Below are positions 8,738 through 19,156 of a stretch of 64,000 nucleotides of DNA, in pieces. Source of the DNA: Chryseobacterium sp. StRB126 (GTDB lineage Bacteria > Bacteroidota > Bacteroidia > Flavobacteriales > Weeksellaceae). The translations under genes and the position numbers were made by a program. The notes below the pieces were generated by a model that did not search any database, had not been told where the DNA came from, and saw only the letters and a list, made by a program, of their open reading frames with translations. The stretch spans positions 3,720,001 through 3,784,000 of the forward strand of contig NZ_AP014624.1 in the NCBI RefSeq assembly GCF_000829375.1, read 5' to 3'. Within the stretch, counting starts at the first letter, position 1. Each line of letters starts with the position of its first letter.

Positions 8738-10726
8738 TTAAATTGATTTCACCTTTAAAACAACTAAAGAATTGGCAGGGATTTCAGTGGAGATTCTCCC
8801 ATTTTTAGAGCTAGAAATCTCTTCTTTAGGTTTTACAGGTTCAGTATCGAAATTATTTTCACTGGAAAGCTCTGGTGCAGACAGAAAAATTTGGGTTAGT
8901 TTTTTGCCAAGTTTCAGAGTTCCGGGATTGATATTGATTATCTTAGACTGAGTATCAGTATTGACCATTTTAATAATGATCTCATGAGTTTTTGCATCTT
9001 TTACTGCTGTAGCATATAATTTCTCCTGTCCGGATACTGCTTTTCCGTTGCTTTCTATTTTCAGTACATCCGTTCCTTTATTGTTGGAGAATAATTTCTG
9101 AACATAATAGTTTGGGGTTGCATAAGATTTCAGATTATTGAACCAGATGAGATCGGGCGTCCACTGCCAGCCATCAGCATGGGCAAAAAGCGGTGCGTAG
9201 GAAGTCATATAGACCACATCTGCGTTTCTTTCAAGACCGGTCATGAAAGCGGCTTCTGAAAGGGCTGTCAGCCAGTTATTTTTATTATCAGGTTTTACCA
9301 CTCCTACTGATTGGGCTGCATATTCTCCGGCAAAAACTTTTGGCCCGGAACGGTCATACTGATCATATCTTCCTGCATTTTTCATGAACCATTCTGGTGA
9401 ATTGTAATAATGTTCATCTACAATCTGAGCATTAAGCTGTTTCAGTTCTTTCCAGCCATATTCGAAGAACTCGCCATCGGGTGACGGTCCGCTTCCGGAG
9501 ATGATCTTAATGTCAGGATATTTTGCATGAATGGCTTTTTCAAAAACTTTATAGCGTTCGATATAATCTGCTCCCCACTGTTCATTTCCCACTCCGATAA
9601 ATTTTAAATTAAAAGGCTTTGGATGTCCCATTTCATTACGGATTCTCCCCCATTTTGTTCCGGAATCTCCGTTGGCAAATTCAATCAGATCCAAAGCATC
9701 CTGAACGTAGGGATCAAGGTCTTCCATTTTCACCAGTTCTGCCGTATTGAACTGACAAGCCATACCACAGCTCAGAATAGGAACCGGTTCTGCACCCAGA
9801 TCTTCGGAAAGCTGGAAATATTCAAAAAATCCTAACCCGAAGGACTGTCCGTAATCCGGTGTAAGCCTGTGCGGAAATCCGGTGCTCCATTTGTTGATCA
9901 GATATTCACGGTCTGCTACATTTCCCACTGTTTTTTTCCACTGATACCGTTCTGCCAGCGTTCTTCCTTCAACAATACAGCCTCCCGGAAACCGCAGAAA
10001 TCCCGGTTGCAAATCATATAATTTCTGAACCAGATCTTTTCGTAAGCCTCCTTTTCTGCCTTTCCAGGTGTCCTGCGGGAAGAGGGAGATCATATCCATG
10101 TTCACGATGCCGTTTCCGGTAAATGTAATTCGCAGTTTTGCTTTTTCTACAGTTTGTGGTGACTTAAAAACGGCTGTATATCTCTGCCATCCCTTTCCTT
10201 TTATAAGTATGGAGACTGAAGAAATTTCCTTACCGCTTTCATCAACAAGACTTGCATTTACCGCAGCAATATTTCCTGAAACATTCTCCAGATCAAAGCT
10301 GAAATCAAATTGTTCTCCCTGATGAAGCCCTATTCCTCTGAAACCTTCATTCTCCAGAATATAATTTTTATCATTCAGAACAGTAATTCTTGCGTAATTT
10401 TTATTGGTTTTGGCAGGGTCGGAATAAATGGTCAGAAATCCGGAATCCAGATTAGGAGAGAGCGTTTTTGTATTGGGCTGTTTCCAGCCTGTGAATGGTT
10501 CATCAAATTCAAAGCTGCGGTTTTTAATCAATTCCGCATACAATCCGCCGTCTGCGGCAAAATTGATGTCTTCAAAGAAAATCCCATACATGGTAGGCTG
10601 TATTTTAATAGGTGCCGGGCTTTCTTTAAGGTCCAGATTAAATGTATGGACCGTATTATTCTGAGCCGAAAAAAAAGCAGCGCTCAGAGAAATTGCAATG
10701 GAAAATATTTTATTTTTTGTTGTCAT
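8738..10726 (-). CDS. GH51 alpha-L-arabinofuranosidase
   Basis: This enzyme removes alpha-L-arabinofuranosyl side chains from arabinoxylan or its oligosaccharides. A signal peptide (about residues 1-21, ending near FFSAQ) is followed by a carbohydrate-binding-like region at about 75-215. The GH51 barrel then shows FLRFPGGCIVEG, GNEQWG with the acid/base Glu near residue 382 and DEHYYNSPEWF with the nucleophile Glu near 438. The C-terminal beta domain is complete. The gene lies between the GH3 gene (53 bp upstream) and the arabinose operon, so the released arabinose would feed directly into AraABD. Periplasmic location is inferred from the signal peptide. Confidence 0.94.
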   Translation of the reverse strand: MTTKNKIFSIAISLSAAFFSAQNNTVHTFNLDLKESPAPIKIQPTMYGIFFEDINFAADGGLYAELIKNRSFEFDEPFTGWKQPNTKTLSPNLDSGFLTIYSDPAKTNKNYARITVLNDKNYILENEGFRGIGLHQGEQFDFSFDLENVSGNIAAVNASLVDESGKEISSVSILIKGKGWQRYTAVFKSPQTVEKAKLRITFTGNGIVNMDMISLFPQDTWKGRKGGLRKDLVQKLYDLQPGFLRFPGGCIVEGRTLAERYQWKKTVGNVADREYLINKWSTGFPHRLTPDYGQSFGLGFFEYFQLSEDLGAEPVPILSCGMACQFNTAELVKMEDLDPYVQDALDLIEFANGDSGTKWGRIRNEMGHPKPFNLKFIGVGNEQWGADYIERYKVFEKAIHAKYPDIKIISGSGPSPDGEFFEYGWKELKQLNAQIVDEHYYNSPEWFMKNAGRYDQYDRSGPKVFAGEYAAQSVGVVKPDNKNNWLTALSEAAFMTGLERNADVVYMTSYAPLFAHADGWQWTPDLIWFNNLKSYATPNYYVQKLFSNNKGTDVLKIESNGKAVSGQEKLYATAVKDAKTHEIIIKMVNTDTQSKIININPGTLKLGKKLTQIFLSAPELSSENNFDTEPVKPKEEISSSKNGRISTEIPANSLVVLKVKSI

Positions 10727-10779
10727 ATATCGTATATTTTGAAAGCTAAAGCATGTCTCAATTTATCCTGAATCAATTT

Positions 10780-13413
10780 TTATTTTACTGTTAACGGAAT
10801 ACTTTTTAATCCCGCATCATCAGAAGTTCCGCCATAAAAAATGGTATACTCGCCGGGTTTTGAAACCAGATCATCTGCTTTTTCATCGTAGAATGCAAAT
10901 GAGTCTTTGGAGAGGGTCAATTGAATATTTTTTGTTTCTTTAGATTTAACCAAAGTCCTTTCAAAAGCCTTTAAGGTTTTTACCGGTGCCTGGGCATCAT
11001 TATTTCTTTTGATATAGACCTGAACGACTTCTTCACCATCCCTTTCTGAAATATTGGTTACCGGAATTGTGACAGTCACGTTTTCGTTGGTACTGATCGT
11101 ATTTTTGCTCAGTTTTGAATCTCCGTAAGCAAATTTTGAATAACTCAAACCGTGTCCGAATGCATAAAGAGGCTTTTCCGTCATATAACGATAGGTTCTC
11201 CCCTGCATATCATAATTTTCAAATCCTTCATGTTTGCTTGTCTTTGAAAGAGCGTTGTCCAGCTGTTCAAGATTTTTATAAAAAGTAATGGGTAATTTTC
11301 CGGAAGGGTTATAATCTCCTGCCAAAACATCTGCCACAGCAGTTCCTCCGGACTGTCCGCCATACCAGGCGTTCAACAAGGCATCATAGTTTTTCTCATC
11401 CTGTTCCAATCCCAGAGCACTTCCGGTACAAAGAACAAAAACAACAGGTTTTCCGGTTTTCCTAAGATCCGCCAACAGGTCCCGCTGGACTTTAGGAAGG
11501 GCAATGGAAGATTTGTCACCTCCTTTGAAGCCTTCTGCATTCACCATCATCTCTTCACCTTCCAGACTTGGTGAAAGTCCGCCTGCGAAGACAATGACGT
11601 CTGCATTTTTCACCTTTTCTCTTACCGAAGCAAAATTGACAGGGTCTTTTCTATACACTTCAAAGCTGATGCTTACATATTTTCCTTTTTGTGTATGACG
11701 CAGTTCTATCTGGTACTCTTTCCCTTTTTCCATTTTTACAGGAAACTCCGAAGGATGTCTTGCATCAGGTCCTTTCCTTGTTGCGATTTCTTTTCCGTCA
11801 ACGAAGAGTGTATAGATGTCAGAAGTGGAAGCAGAAAACACGACATCTCCTGTATAGGTACTTTTGAAAACCCCTGAAATAATCGCTGAGGTATTTTCTC
11901 TTCCTACATTGGGCGCAAGCTGGGTTCCTCCAAAACTGTTGTAGCTGATGGCAGTAGAATTTACGGAAATGTTTGCCGGTTGACCCTTAAATTCATTGTT
12001 ATTGAAAAACGTTACTTTCATTCCTTTCGCACCATTTTTCTGACTGATAAAATTCTGATAGAGTGACGTTCTGGATGAAGGGTCTGTTACTTCGCTTCCT
12101 TTTTCATACATAATTTCAGCATTCGGGAATTTGGTTTTGATTCCATCTAAAATCGTTACAATGGAAGAAGGCGTTCCGTTGTAGTTTCCTAACTGCATCA
12201 ATCCGTTATCAGCATTCGGACCTACAACGGCAATTTTTTTAATACTTCTGCTGAGAGGCAGAATATTCTTTTCGTTTTTCATCAGCACAATTGACTTTTG
12301 TGCCATTTTCAGTGCCTGCTTTTTATGTTCTTCAGAATCGACTACAGAATATGGAATGGTATTCCAGTGAACGGAAGATTTCGGATCAAGCATTCCCAGC
12401 TCAAACCAGCCTTTCAGAATTCTTCGCATTGATGCATCGATATCCTTTTCGGTAATCAGTCCGCTTGCCAGAGATTTATTCAGATTGTTATAGGTATCTC
12501 CGCATTCCAGATCTGTAGAATGTTTCAAGGCATCTGCTGCGGTTGTTTTTTCGTCAGGATGAGTGCCATGGTATTTTTTCTGAAAGAAATCGGCCAGTGC
12601 CCAGCAGTCTGAGACCACCATTCCGTCATACTTCCATTTTCCACGGAGGATTTCAGTAAGTAAAGTATTGTTTGCACAACATGGCTGTCCGTCAAAAGCA
12701 TTGTAGGCACACATTACTTCTCTTACATTTCCTTCCTGAACCAATGCTTTGAAAGCGGGAAGATACGTCTCATACAGATCTCTTTTGGAGATTTCTGCGT
12801 TATAGGAATGACGGTTCCATTCCGGTCCGCTGTGTACCGCAAAATGTTTGGCACAGGCGTGGGTTTTAAAATATTTTAGGTCGTTTCCCTGCAGACCTTT
12901 TACTGCAGCAACGCCCAGAACAGAGGTAAGATAAGGGTCTTCACCGTAAGTTTCCTGGCCTCTTCCCCATCTTGGGTCACGAAAGATATTGATATTTGGG
13001 GTCCAAAAGGTCAGTCCTTCGTACCGCCCTGTTTTTAGAGCCTCATCAAAAGATCTTTTGTATTTTGCCCGTGCTTCATCAGAAATCATTTCAAAAGTTT
13101 TAAAATGCTCCGGAACATCCCATGTGGCCGCCATCCCGATTGCCTGTGGAAAAACAGTGGCTGTTCCTGCTCTTGCTACTCCGTGAAGTGCTTCATTCCA
13201 CCATCCGTAGGCAGGAATTTCCAGACGGGGAACTGCCTGGGAATTATCCATCATCATTCCAATCTTTTCTTCTGTAGTCAGCAAAGTAAGAAGGTTCTCT
13301 ATTCTTTCATTAACCGGAAGATCCGGGTTTCTGAATGGGTATATATAATGGCTCTGAGCAAAAAATAAAGGGGCTGCCAGGGTTGCACATAGGATTAGTA
13401 CAATTCTTTTCAT
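10780..13413 (-). CDS. GH3 beta-xylosidase/beta-glucosidase with PA14 insert
   Basis: This 877-residue GH3 enzyme has an N-terminal signal peptide (about 1-19). The N-terminal barrel carries KHFAVHSGPEWNRH and DGMVVSDCWAL, with the nucleophile Asp near residue 269. The second alpha/beta domain is interrupted by a PA14-like module at about 440-600, as in many beta-xylosidases of this clade. A fibronectin III-like domain closes the protein. The xylosidase preference is inferred from the surrounding xylan genes; GH3 specificity cannot be read from motifs alone. It would convert xylo-oligosaccharides to xylose for XylA. Confidence 0.9.
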   Translation of the reverse strand: MKRIVLILCATLAAPLFFAQSHYIYPFRNPDLPVNERIENLLTLLTTEEKIGMMMDNSQAVPRLEIPAYGWWNEALHGVARAGTATVFPQAIGMAATWDVPEHFKTFEMISDEARAKYKRSFDEALKTGRYEGLTFWTPNINIFRDPRWGRGQETYGEDPYLTSVLGVAAVKGLQGNDLKYFKTHACAKHFAVHSGPEWNRHSYNAEISKRDLYETYLPAFKALVQEGNVREVMCAYNAFDGQPCCANNTLLTEILRGKWKYDGMVVSDCWALADFFQKKYHGTHPDEKTTAADALKHSTDLECGDTYNNLNKSLASGLITEKDIDASMRRILKGWFELGMLDPKSSVHWNTIPYSVVDSEEHKKQALKMAQKSIVLMKNEKNILPLSRSIKKIAVVGPNADNGLMQLGNYNGTPSSIVTILDGIKTKFPNAEIMYEKGSEVTDPSSRTSLYQNFISQKNGAKGMKVTFFNNNEFKGQPANISVNSTAISYNSFGGTQLAPNVGRENTSAIISGVFKSTYTGDVVFSASTSDIYTLFVDGKEIATRKGPDARHPSEFPVKMEKGKEYQIELRHTQKGKYVSISFEVYRKDPVNFASVREKVKNADVIVFAGGLSPSLEGEEMMVNAEGFKGGDKSSIALPKVQRDLLADLRKTGKPVVFVLCTGSALGLEQDEKNYDALLNAWYGGQSGGTAVADVLAGDYNPSGKLPITFYKNLEQLDNALSKTSKHEGFENYDMQGRTYRYMTEKPLYAFGHGLSYSKFAYGDSKLSKNTISTNENVTVTIPVTNISERDGEEVVQVYIKRNNDAQAPVKTLKAFERTLVKSKETKNIQLTLSKDSFAFYDEKADDLVSKPGEYTIFYGGTSDDAGLKSIPLTVK

Positions 13414-13469
13414 AGTATTATGGTTTCAATAAAGGCCTAAAAATGTTTATGGTCTTTGCAGTTAAATTT

Positions 13470-13510
13470 TCTAACCACGGATTTCACAGATTTTCACAGA
13501 GGATTGTGTC
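13470..13510. repeat. Short intergenic repeat fragment (cacagatt type)
   Basis: The GH3-GH30 intergenic segment contains ACGGATTTCACAGATTTTCACAG, written here in parts: ACGGATTTCACAG followed by ATTTTCACAG. This resembles a widespread intergenic repeat of Bacteroidota. I saw no second copy in this window, so the call rests on recall of that repeat class. Confidence 0.3.
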
Positions 13511-13572
13511 TATTTTTGGATGCTTCTCTATTTCAATCTTTATGCTTCCATCATCGGATGGATATGAATAAA

Positions 13573-13599
13573 GCCACCATAAGCTGATCTTATGATGGC
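13573..13599 (-). terminator. Hairpin after GH30 gene, possible terminator
   Basis: Two 11-nt arms (13573-13583 and 13589-13599, GCCACCATAAG/CTTATGATGGC) pair with one mismatch around a 5-nt loop. It lies 13 bases beyond the GH30 stop codon. The T-run that follows on the - strand is weak, so termination efficiency is uncertain. Confidence 0.5.
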
Positions 13600-13611
13600 A
13601 TTGGATTCAAT

Positions 13612-16347
13612 TTACTCTTTAACAAATTTTTGTTTTAATACCGTATTATTTTTATGGGTAACCTCAATAAAATAAGTACCAGCTGGGAAATCTGCCACAT
13701 TAATATGGTTTTTCCCTGAATTTATTTTCAATCCGGATCTGATGATGCTTCCTTTTCCATCAAAAATGGTGGCAGCTTCTAAAAAATCAGAATCAATGAA
13801 AAGATCTGCCTTTACAGGATTAGGATATATTTTCACACTCTCCTTTTTAGCTTCAGCATAAATATTTCTGGCACTTAACGATCCGAAATTTAAAGGAAGA
13901 ATGTTGGCAGAATAAGTATTTTCTTCTGTAAGATAGGCTTTGAAAGATCCTATTGCAGGTTCACTTCCTGCAGTTACTTTATAGAACCCTGTTACTCCGT
14001 TTTCTGTTTTCAAAACATAAGCATTGGCCGGAACTTTAATGCTCTGATAAACTCCGTTCATCTGATTAACAGTAATTGCTTTGGGGGTGGAAACATTCCC
14101 CGAACCATTGAAGGTAATATTCCCTGTCGCATTGATGATTACCGGAGTATTTGCAGGAATGATTCCATTTGAAATTGCGGTACAGCTGATATTGCCTGCA
14201 CCGGGTGACATCAGATAAGCAGTAACTCCGGAAGGTATATTAGCCTGGAATGGTAAGATCAGCACGTCGTAGCCATTAAATGTACGGCTGTAAGAAGCAG
14301 TATTGGCGGTAAAGTTAAACGGTACCTGAAAATCCATACCCTGACCGGAAAGGACAAGATTTGAACATGTAGTACCGGAGATCACATTATTGGCAGATGA
14401 GCTTACATTTGAGTTCACATAATAAATGCTGTTCGTATTGGTACTCATAGGCTGCCAATTATTGGAGGAAGTAACCCCTGCTGTATTTCTGAAGTCTACA
14501 GAAGTGTAGTATCCGCTTTCCAGCGCATCCATCAGGTAGCTGTCACTAGCAGAATAAGTTCCCCCGAATTTAGAAGCAATTTCATTACCCACATTGAAAT
14601 AAACATCTCCCAGATTAAGGGTAAGTACAGAGCTGTAATTGGAATTTCTCAGTCCTAAAATGCCTTTGCATCCGTCTGTGAGTACCTGTCTTGAAATATC
14701 GAGTGTGATATCGAAATTTCCTCCTTGCGGAAGATTAATCTTTCCGTAATTATACGATTTCGTTACGCCCTGGCTGTTGATATAGTATAAAGTGGTATTG
14801 TCCGAATAGCTTTGTCCCGCCGTTGTATAGCTGTTTACATGCAGAATCAGTTTATTGTATCGGTCATTAAGCTGAAGATATCCGTTAGCCGCAGTCATAT
14901 TATTACTGATAAGAGGACTTGGATTGGAGAACGTCACCGTTGTATTGCTGATATTGAATCCTGTTCCAAAAGCTGTACTGGTAGCCGTTTGTGTTTCAAT
15001 TTTATTATAATGAATATCACCGCCTGTCATCAGAGAAGCAGGTCTGTCGCCACTTTTATTAAAAACAAAAGTCATGACACTGGAAGAGCTGATATCAGCC
15101 GTAGGCCGGAATGTTGCCGTACTCATAGTGATAGGTGTGCTGACCATATTGGATTGCGTATTGGTCAGTACTTTTGTTCCTGAAGTCGTGTAAAAAGGCA
15201 GATCAACCTTAAGACTATACGCATTTTGAGAAGAGTTGATGACCATAAGAACCACCTGATTTCCATCCTGGGAAATATAGGAAGAGCCTTGTAAAACTCC
15301 GGTTTTGTCATCCCACTTTGCCTCTATTCTCGTTTTTCCTGTTGTATACTTAGCATAATGTGAAAGGATATAGCCTCTTTTGGTCATTACTCCTGCGGGA
15401 GTTCCGTAAATTCCGTCGCCCATTAAACCATAATAACGTTTGGCAGAGTAATGGATCCAGGCATTGACATTACCCAATAATGCATTGTTGACACTGCCGG
15501 CGAAAGTAAAAGCATCCGTATTCCAGCTGAAATCGCGGGCCGGCTGGGTAGATGAAGAGTTCCAGTTGATCAGATATTCTGTCTGCCAGATTTCTTTATT
15601 ATAATTCTGAAATTGCTTGTAGGTAGACTGGATAGGTCCATATTGATGGCCTCCATAGACTTCAAAATTAGCCATTGCTGCGGGATCCAGCAAAGCACTT
15701 GCAAAATTATCTGTAAGCCCTACGCTTTCCGGGGCAATTACTTTGCAGTTGATAAGTTGCCCGTAATTTTTGATAAAAGAGGCAATCTGTGCAGGAGTCC
15801 AGATGCATCCCTGATACTGCGCCATTTCATCCGGTTCATTTTGAATGGAGATATAATCAAGTTCTACTCCGTTGTTCTGAAGATAGGTAACAAAGCTGTT
15901 GAGATAAAGGGCATAATCCTGATAATTTTCGGTTTTCAGATATCCTATCTGCTGTACGCCGTTGGCATCCGTGTACACAGCATTTACATGGTTATTGGTT
16001 TTCCAGGCTGCGGGCATTGTCCATGGGGAAGCAAAAATGGTAAGTCCCATAGATTTGGCAAGCTGTGCTGTTGCCAATACGGAGCTCCAGTTGCTGCTGT
16101 TTTCGGGAATATATAATCTCATAATGTTATATCCGCCTTCACTGGAAGCTCCCCAAAGATTCTGAATCTCTGATGTTGACATATGATTATAGGCAAACTG
16201 GGGACTGCAGACAAATCCCCCGAATCCTCTTATTTTCTGGTAAGTAATATTCTTGTCAATTTTTACTGTAGTAAGCTGCCCATGCAACATACAGCTGAAA
16301 AACAAACATATAGAATGAATACTGAGAAAATTTAAAAGTTTTTTCAT
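13612..16347 (-). CDS. GH30 endo-xylanase (glucuronoxylanase-like) with T9SS sorting domain
   Basis: This 911-residue secreted enzyme probably cuts the xylan backbone. A signal peptide (about 1-23) precedes a GH30 barrel. LDYISIQNEPDEM holds the acid/base Glu near 171, and KEIWQTEYLINWN holds the nucleophile Glu near 257. The CIWTPAQIASFIKNYGQLINCKVIAPES segment, read in short pieces, resembles the glucuronoxylanase (XynC, GH30_8) group. After the barrel and side beta domain comes a long region of unassigned beta-rich modules. The last 75 or so residues begin VKIYPNPVKADLFI and end VLKQKFVKE, a type A T9SS C-terminal domain. It is the only protein here with such a tail, so it is the likely surface-exposed or released enzyme that starts xylan attack. 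Confidence 0.9.
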   Translation of the reverse strand: MKKLLNFLSIHSICLFFSCMLHGQLTTVKIDKNITYQKIRGFGGFVCSPQFAYNHMSTSEIQNLWGASSEGGYNIMRLYIPENSSNWSSVLATAQLAKSMGLTIFASPWTMPAAWKTNNHVNAVYTDANGVQQIGYLKTENYQDYALYLNSFVTYLQNNGVELDYISIQNEPDEMAQYQGCIWTPAQIASFIKNYGQLINCKVIAPESVGLTDNFASALLDPAAMANFEVYGGHQYGPIQSTYKQFQNYNKEIWQTEYLINWNSSSTQPARDFSWNTDAFTFAGSVNNALLGNVNAWIHYSAKRYYGLMGDGIYGTPAGVMTKRGYILSHYAKYTTGKTRIEAKWDDKTGVLQGSSYISQDGNQVVLMVINSSQNAYSLKVDLPFYTTSGTKVLTNTQSNMVSTPITMSTATFRPTADISSSSVMTFVFNKSGDRPASLMTGGDIHYNKIETQTATSTAFGTGFNISNTTVTFSNPSPLISNNMTAANGYLQLNDRYNKLILHVNSYTTAGQSYSDNTTLYYINSQGVTKSYNYGKINLPQGGNFDITLDISRQVLTDGCKGILGLRNSNYSSVLTLNLGDVYFNVGNEIASKFGGTYSASDSYLMDALESGYYTSVDFRNTAGVTSSNNWQPMSTNTNSIYYVNSNVSSSANNVISGTTCSNLVLSGQGMDFQVPFNFTANTASYSRTFNGYDVLILPFQANIPSGVTAYLMSPGAGNISCTAISNGIIPANTPVIINATGNITFNGSGNVSTPKAITVNQMNGVYQSIKVPANAYVLKTENGVTGFYKVTAGSEPAIGSFKAYLTEENTYSANILPLNFGSLSARNIYAEAKKESVKIYPNPVKADLFIDSDFLEAATIFDGKGSIIRSGLKINSGKNHINVADFPAGTYFIEVTHKNNTVLKQKFVKE

Positions 16348-16616
16348 AATGGTTTAGTTTTAGATATTCGTGATTTTGATTATCAACAATTAAAGTAAGG
16401 GCAATAGATTCCCCATCAAGACAGTTTATTTTCAAAAACCGTCAGGAAAATACCCTGAATGATATCAGGCAGCGATCTGTTAAATAAAGTTGCTTACAAA
16501 ATCATCCGCCATTCTTTCTCTTCATTCTCTGTCAGGGAACTGTATTTCAGATTTGAGTGTGAAATGAGATTAATATTCCATGCTTAAAGGATTGTTTTTT
16601 ATTGGTATTTTGGTCC

Positions 16617-19139
16617 TCAGTGAAGCATTTCGCTTTCGGGAGCTCCAAGGTATGAAGGTTTTAAACCTCCGGTATTGATCAATATTTTTTCCAGGACAAT
16701 GCCTGGTTCCAGCACTCTGAAACGTAAAGTATGTTTTCCTGTGTTCTGAATCGAATGCTTTGAAATGGATTTAATAATATGTTCAGACTGCCATTTTCCC
16801 AATTCTCCTTTATAATGGCCGTTGAAATTCACAATCTGCGGACTTTCGTTGTCAAAAGAAATCTCATAACGCAATCCTTTATTATGGTTAAAATTTAAAG
16901 TAGGAGCTAAAAGAAGTTCCACCTCAAATTTTCCTTTGGATTCAAAGTTAATATCATATTCCAGCCAGATATTTTCATCAGCTTTTGGATAGGCACTCTG
17001 CGGAAATGTTGTCACCCCGGATTTTGTTTTTCCAAAATCAGGAATCACTTCCCAATGGATTCGATCAGAATTGCTCATTCTTGCAAAATTCTCTGCCTCA
17101 ATGGAAACATACCCGTTTTTCTCCTGAAATATCTTTTCTTTGGGAACCTCAGCATCAGAAATATAGGTAACTTCAGGCATTATATTTTCTTTTCCGTCTG
17201 CCCAGCTTTTATATCCTATTCTCATCTGATCCATCATATGCTTCCATTTTCCGCCGGCAATCACATTATTGTATTGATTATCCAGATAAGTGTTTCTTTC
17301 AAAACATGCCTTCACTTTATCTGCGTAGAAATTGGCTCCCGGATCTTTTTTCGCTGCCAGTTCCCTGTTTTTTGCCACAGCATAGTACATTTCGTATAAA
17401 TTACTGCATGCATCAATCGGGTACAAAACCAACTGATAATATGCATCCTGGTACTCAGCCGGAATCTGCTCTTTTAACCGTAAAGCTTCTACGGCCAATG
17501 CTCTGTAATCATTTAAAACCGTTTCAAATTCATGGTAATTTTCAAGGCTGTACGTTTTGCTGTCAAGGGTTTCAGGAGTTACTCTTCTGTTGTATTTGGA
17601 ATACAGGTTAATCATCCGGGCAATTTCCCCGGCATGTTTTTCACCAAACTGCTGAGCGGTCCATTTCTCAGTATATTCAAAAAGATTTTTAGTGTTAAAC
17701 TGCTTTGGATTCCAAGCCATTTCCAGGAAAAAACTGATCGGAAACTCCATCGGTTTTAAATCTCCTACATTCACAACCCAAAGCTTATCTATCTTATGTT
17801 CATAAGAAAGATTCATCTGTTCCCAAACTCTTTGAATAGGGCTTATGTTGATCCATTTGGAATTTCTCGGTCCGCCTACATAGTCGAAATGATAATAGAT
17901 TCCATAGCCTCCTTTATGCAAAGGTTTTGAAAGGTCCGGAAGCTTTCTTACATTTCCCCAGTTATCATCACAGAACAGCAGGATCACATCATCCGGAACC
18001 CGCATTCCTTTATCATAATAGTCCTGAACTTCTTTATACAATGCCCAGACCTGAGGTGTTTTCTCAGCTTTTTTTCCGGTAACCTCAGCAATGATTTTAC
18101 GCTGATCTTTTACAATTTTCTCGAGCAGGGAAATATTGGTTCCCTCTCCCATCGCTTCGTCACCGTCACCCCGCATTCCCACTGTAACAAGTTTTTCCCA
18201 GTTTTTGCTTCTCTCGAGTCCGGATCTCCAGAATTTCTGTAAAACTTCTGCATTTTTAGCATAATCCCAGACATTCGGGAGGTTATTTTTTTTGATATAC
18301 CTGTGCCAGTCGGTTTGTGCCAAAGCCATAGGCTCATGGTGGGAAGTTCCCATCACAATACCCATTTCATTCGCTAACGGCCCGCTCAGAGCATCATCGT
18401 CATAAAATGCCTTTCCCCACATTGCCGGCCAGATATAGTTTCCCTTAAGGCGCAGGATCAGCTCAAAAACTTTCTCATAAAACTTACTGTTTACTCCGCC
18501 AAATGTTGCTCTGGCCCAACCTCCCAACGAAGGCTCTTCATCATTAAGGAAAATACCGCGATACTCTACAGCAGGCTCACCATCGGTATAGATTCCTTTT
18601 TTGAAATATAAATTTTCTTTTTTCTCAACCGGAACATCTGCCCAGTAATACCATGGTGACACACCTATCTGTTGAGACATTTCATAAATCCCGTAAATCG
18701 TTCCCCGTTTATCACTTCCTGCAATCACAATGGCTTCAGAAACGCCAGGAAATGGATTACTGACATTCTGAATGATATATTTTTCTCTTTTCCCTGTTAA
18801 TGCTTTTCCATCCAGCTTTTTTTGCCTGATTAAACCATCAATGGTCTTGCTTTTACCTGCTTCACCAATAATGATAATCATTCCGTTCACACCGGAATTT
18901 TGGGAAACAAGATGAGGCTGAACACCTGTTACTTTTTGAAAATCGGATTGAAGGTTCGCAACAGCACGCAGAATTCCTTTATCCGAATCGCTATCCGAAA
19001 GCAGCATCAAACCTGAATTGCGCTCTTTCAATACCACCGAATTTTCTGTCCTGGCAAAAGAAATAAATGGTTCGGCTGCTTTTACAAAAAATATAAACAA
19101 CAACGTAAGAAACAGCGAAATGTTTTTTGTAAAATTCAT
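16617..19139 (-). CDS. GH115 xylan alpha-1,2-glucuronidase
   Basis: This enzyme removes (4-O-methyl-)D-glucuronic acid from the xylan backbone, including internal positions. The 840-residue protein starts with a signal peptide (cleavage near VKAAEP). It shows the GH115 core blocks GIYEMSQQIGVSPWYYWADV, EYRGIFLNDEEPSLGGWA, GNYIWPAMWGKAFYDDD and GTSHHEPMALAQTDW. A C-terminal GH115 domain spans about 680-840. Its product enters the uronate route (UxaC to Eda) encoded in the same locus. The SGNH esterase gene lies 17 bases upstream, so the two are probably co-transcribed. Periplasmic location is inferred. Confidence 0.94.
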   Translation of the reverse strand: MNFTKNISLFLTLLFIFFVKAAEPFISFARTENSVVLKERNSGLMLLSDSDSDKGILRAVANLQSDFQKVTGVQPHLVSQNSGVNGMIIIIGEAGKSKTIDGLIRQKKLDGKALTGKREKYIIQNVSNPFPGVSEAIVIAGSDKRGTIYGIYEMSQQIGVSPWYYWADVPVEKKENLYFKKGIYTDGEPAVEYRGIFLNDEEPSLGGWARATFGGVNSKFYEKVFELILRLKGNYIWPAMWGKAFYDDDALSGPLANEMGIVMGTSHHEPMALAQTDWHRYIKKNNLPNVWDYAKNAEVLQKFWRSGLERSKNWEKLVTVGMRGDGDEAMGEGTNISLLEKIVKDQRKIIAEVTGKKAEKTPQVWALYKEVQDYYDKGMRVPDDVILLFCDDNWGNVRKLPDLSKPLHKGGYGIYYHFDYVGGPRNSKWINISPIQRVWEQMNLSYEHKIDKLWVVNVGDLKPMEFPISFFLEMAWNPKQFNTKNLFEYTEKWTAQQFGEKHAGEIARMINLYSKYNRRVTPETLDSKTYSLENYHEFETVLNDYRALAVEALRLKEQIPAEYQDAYYQLVLYPIDACSNLYEMYYAVAKNRELAAKKDPGANFYADKVKACFERNTYLDNQYNNVIAGGKWKHMMDQMRIGYKSWADGKENIMPEVTYISDAEVPKEKIFQEKNGYVSIEAENFARMSNSDRIHWEVIPDFGKTKSGVTTFPQSAYPKADENIWLEYDINFESKGKFEVELLLAPTLNFNHNKGLRYEISFDNESPQIVNFNGHYKGELGKWQSEHIIKSISKHSIQNTGKHTLRFRVLEPGIVLEKILINTGGLKPSYLGAPESEMLH

Positions 19140-19156
19140 ACTATATCTTTTTGATT

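Noticed and set aside
15613..16116. 167-codon open frame on the + strand
   Set aside because: It is antisense to the GH30 catalytic domain and shows no recognisable motif.
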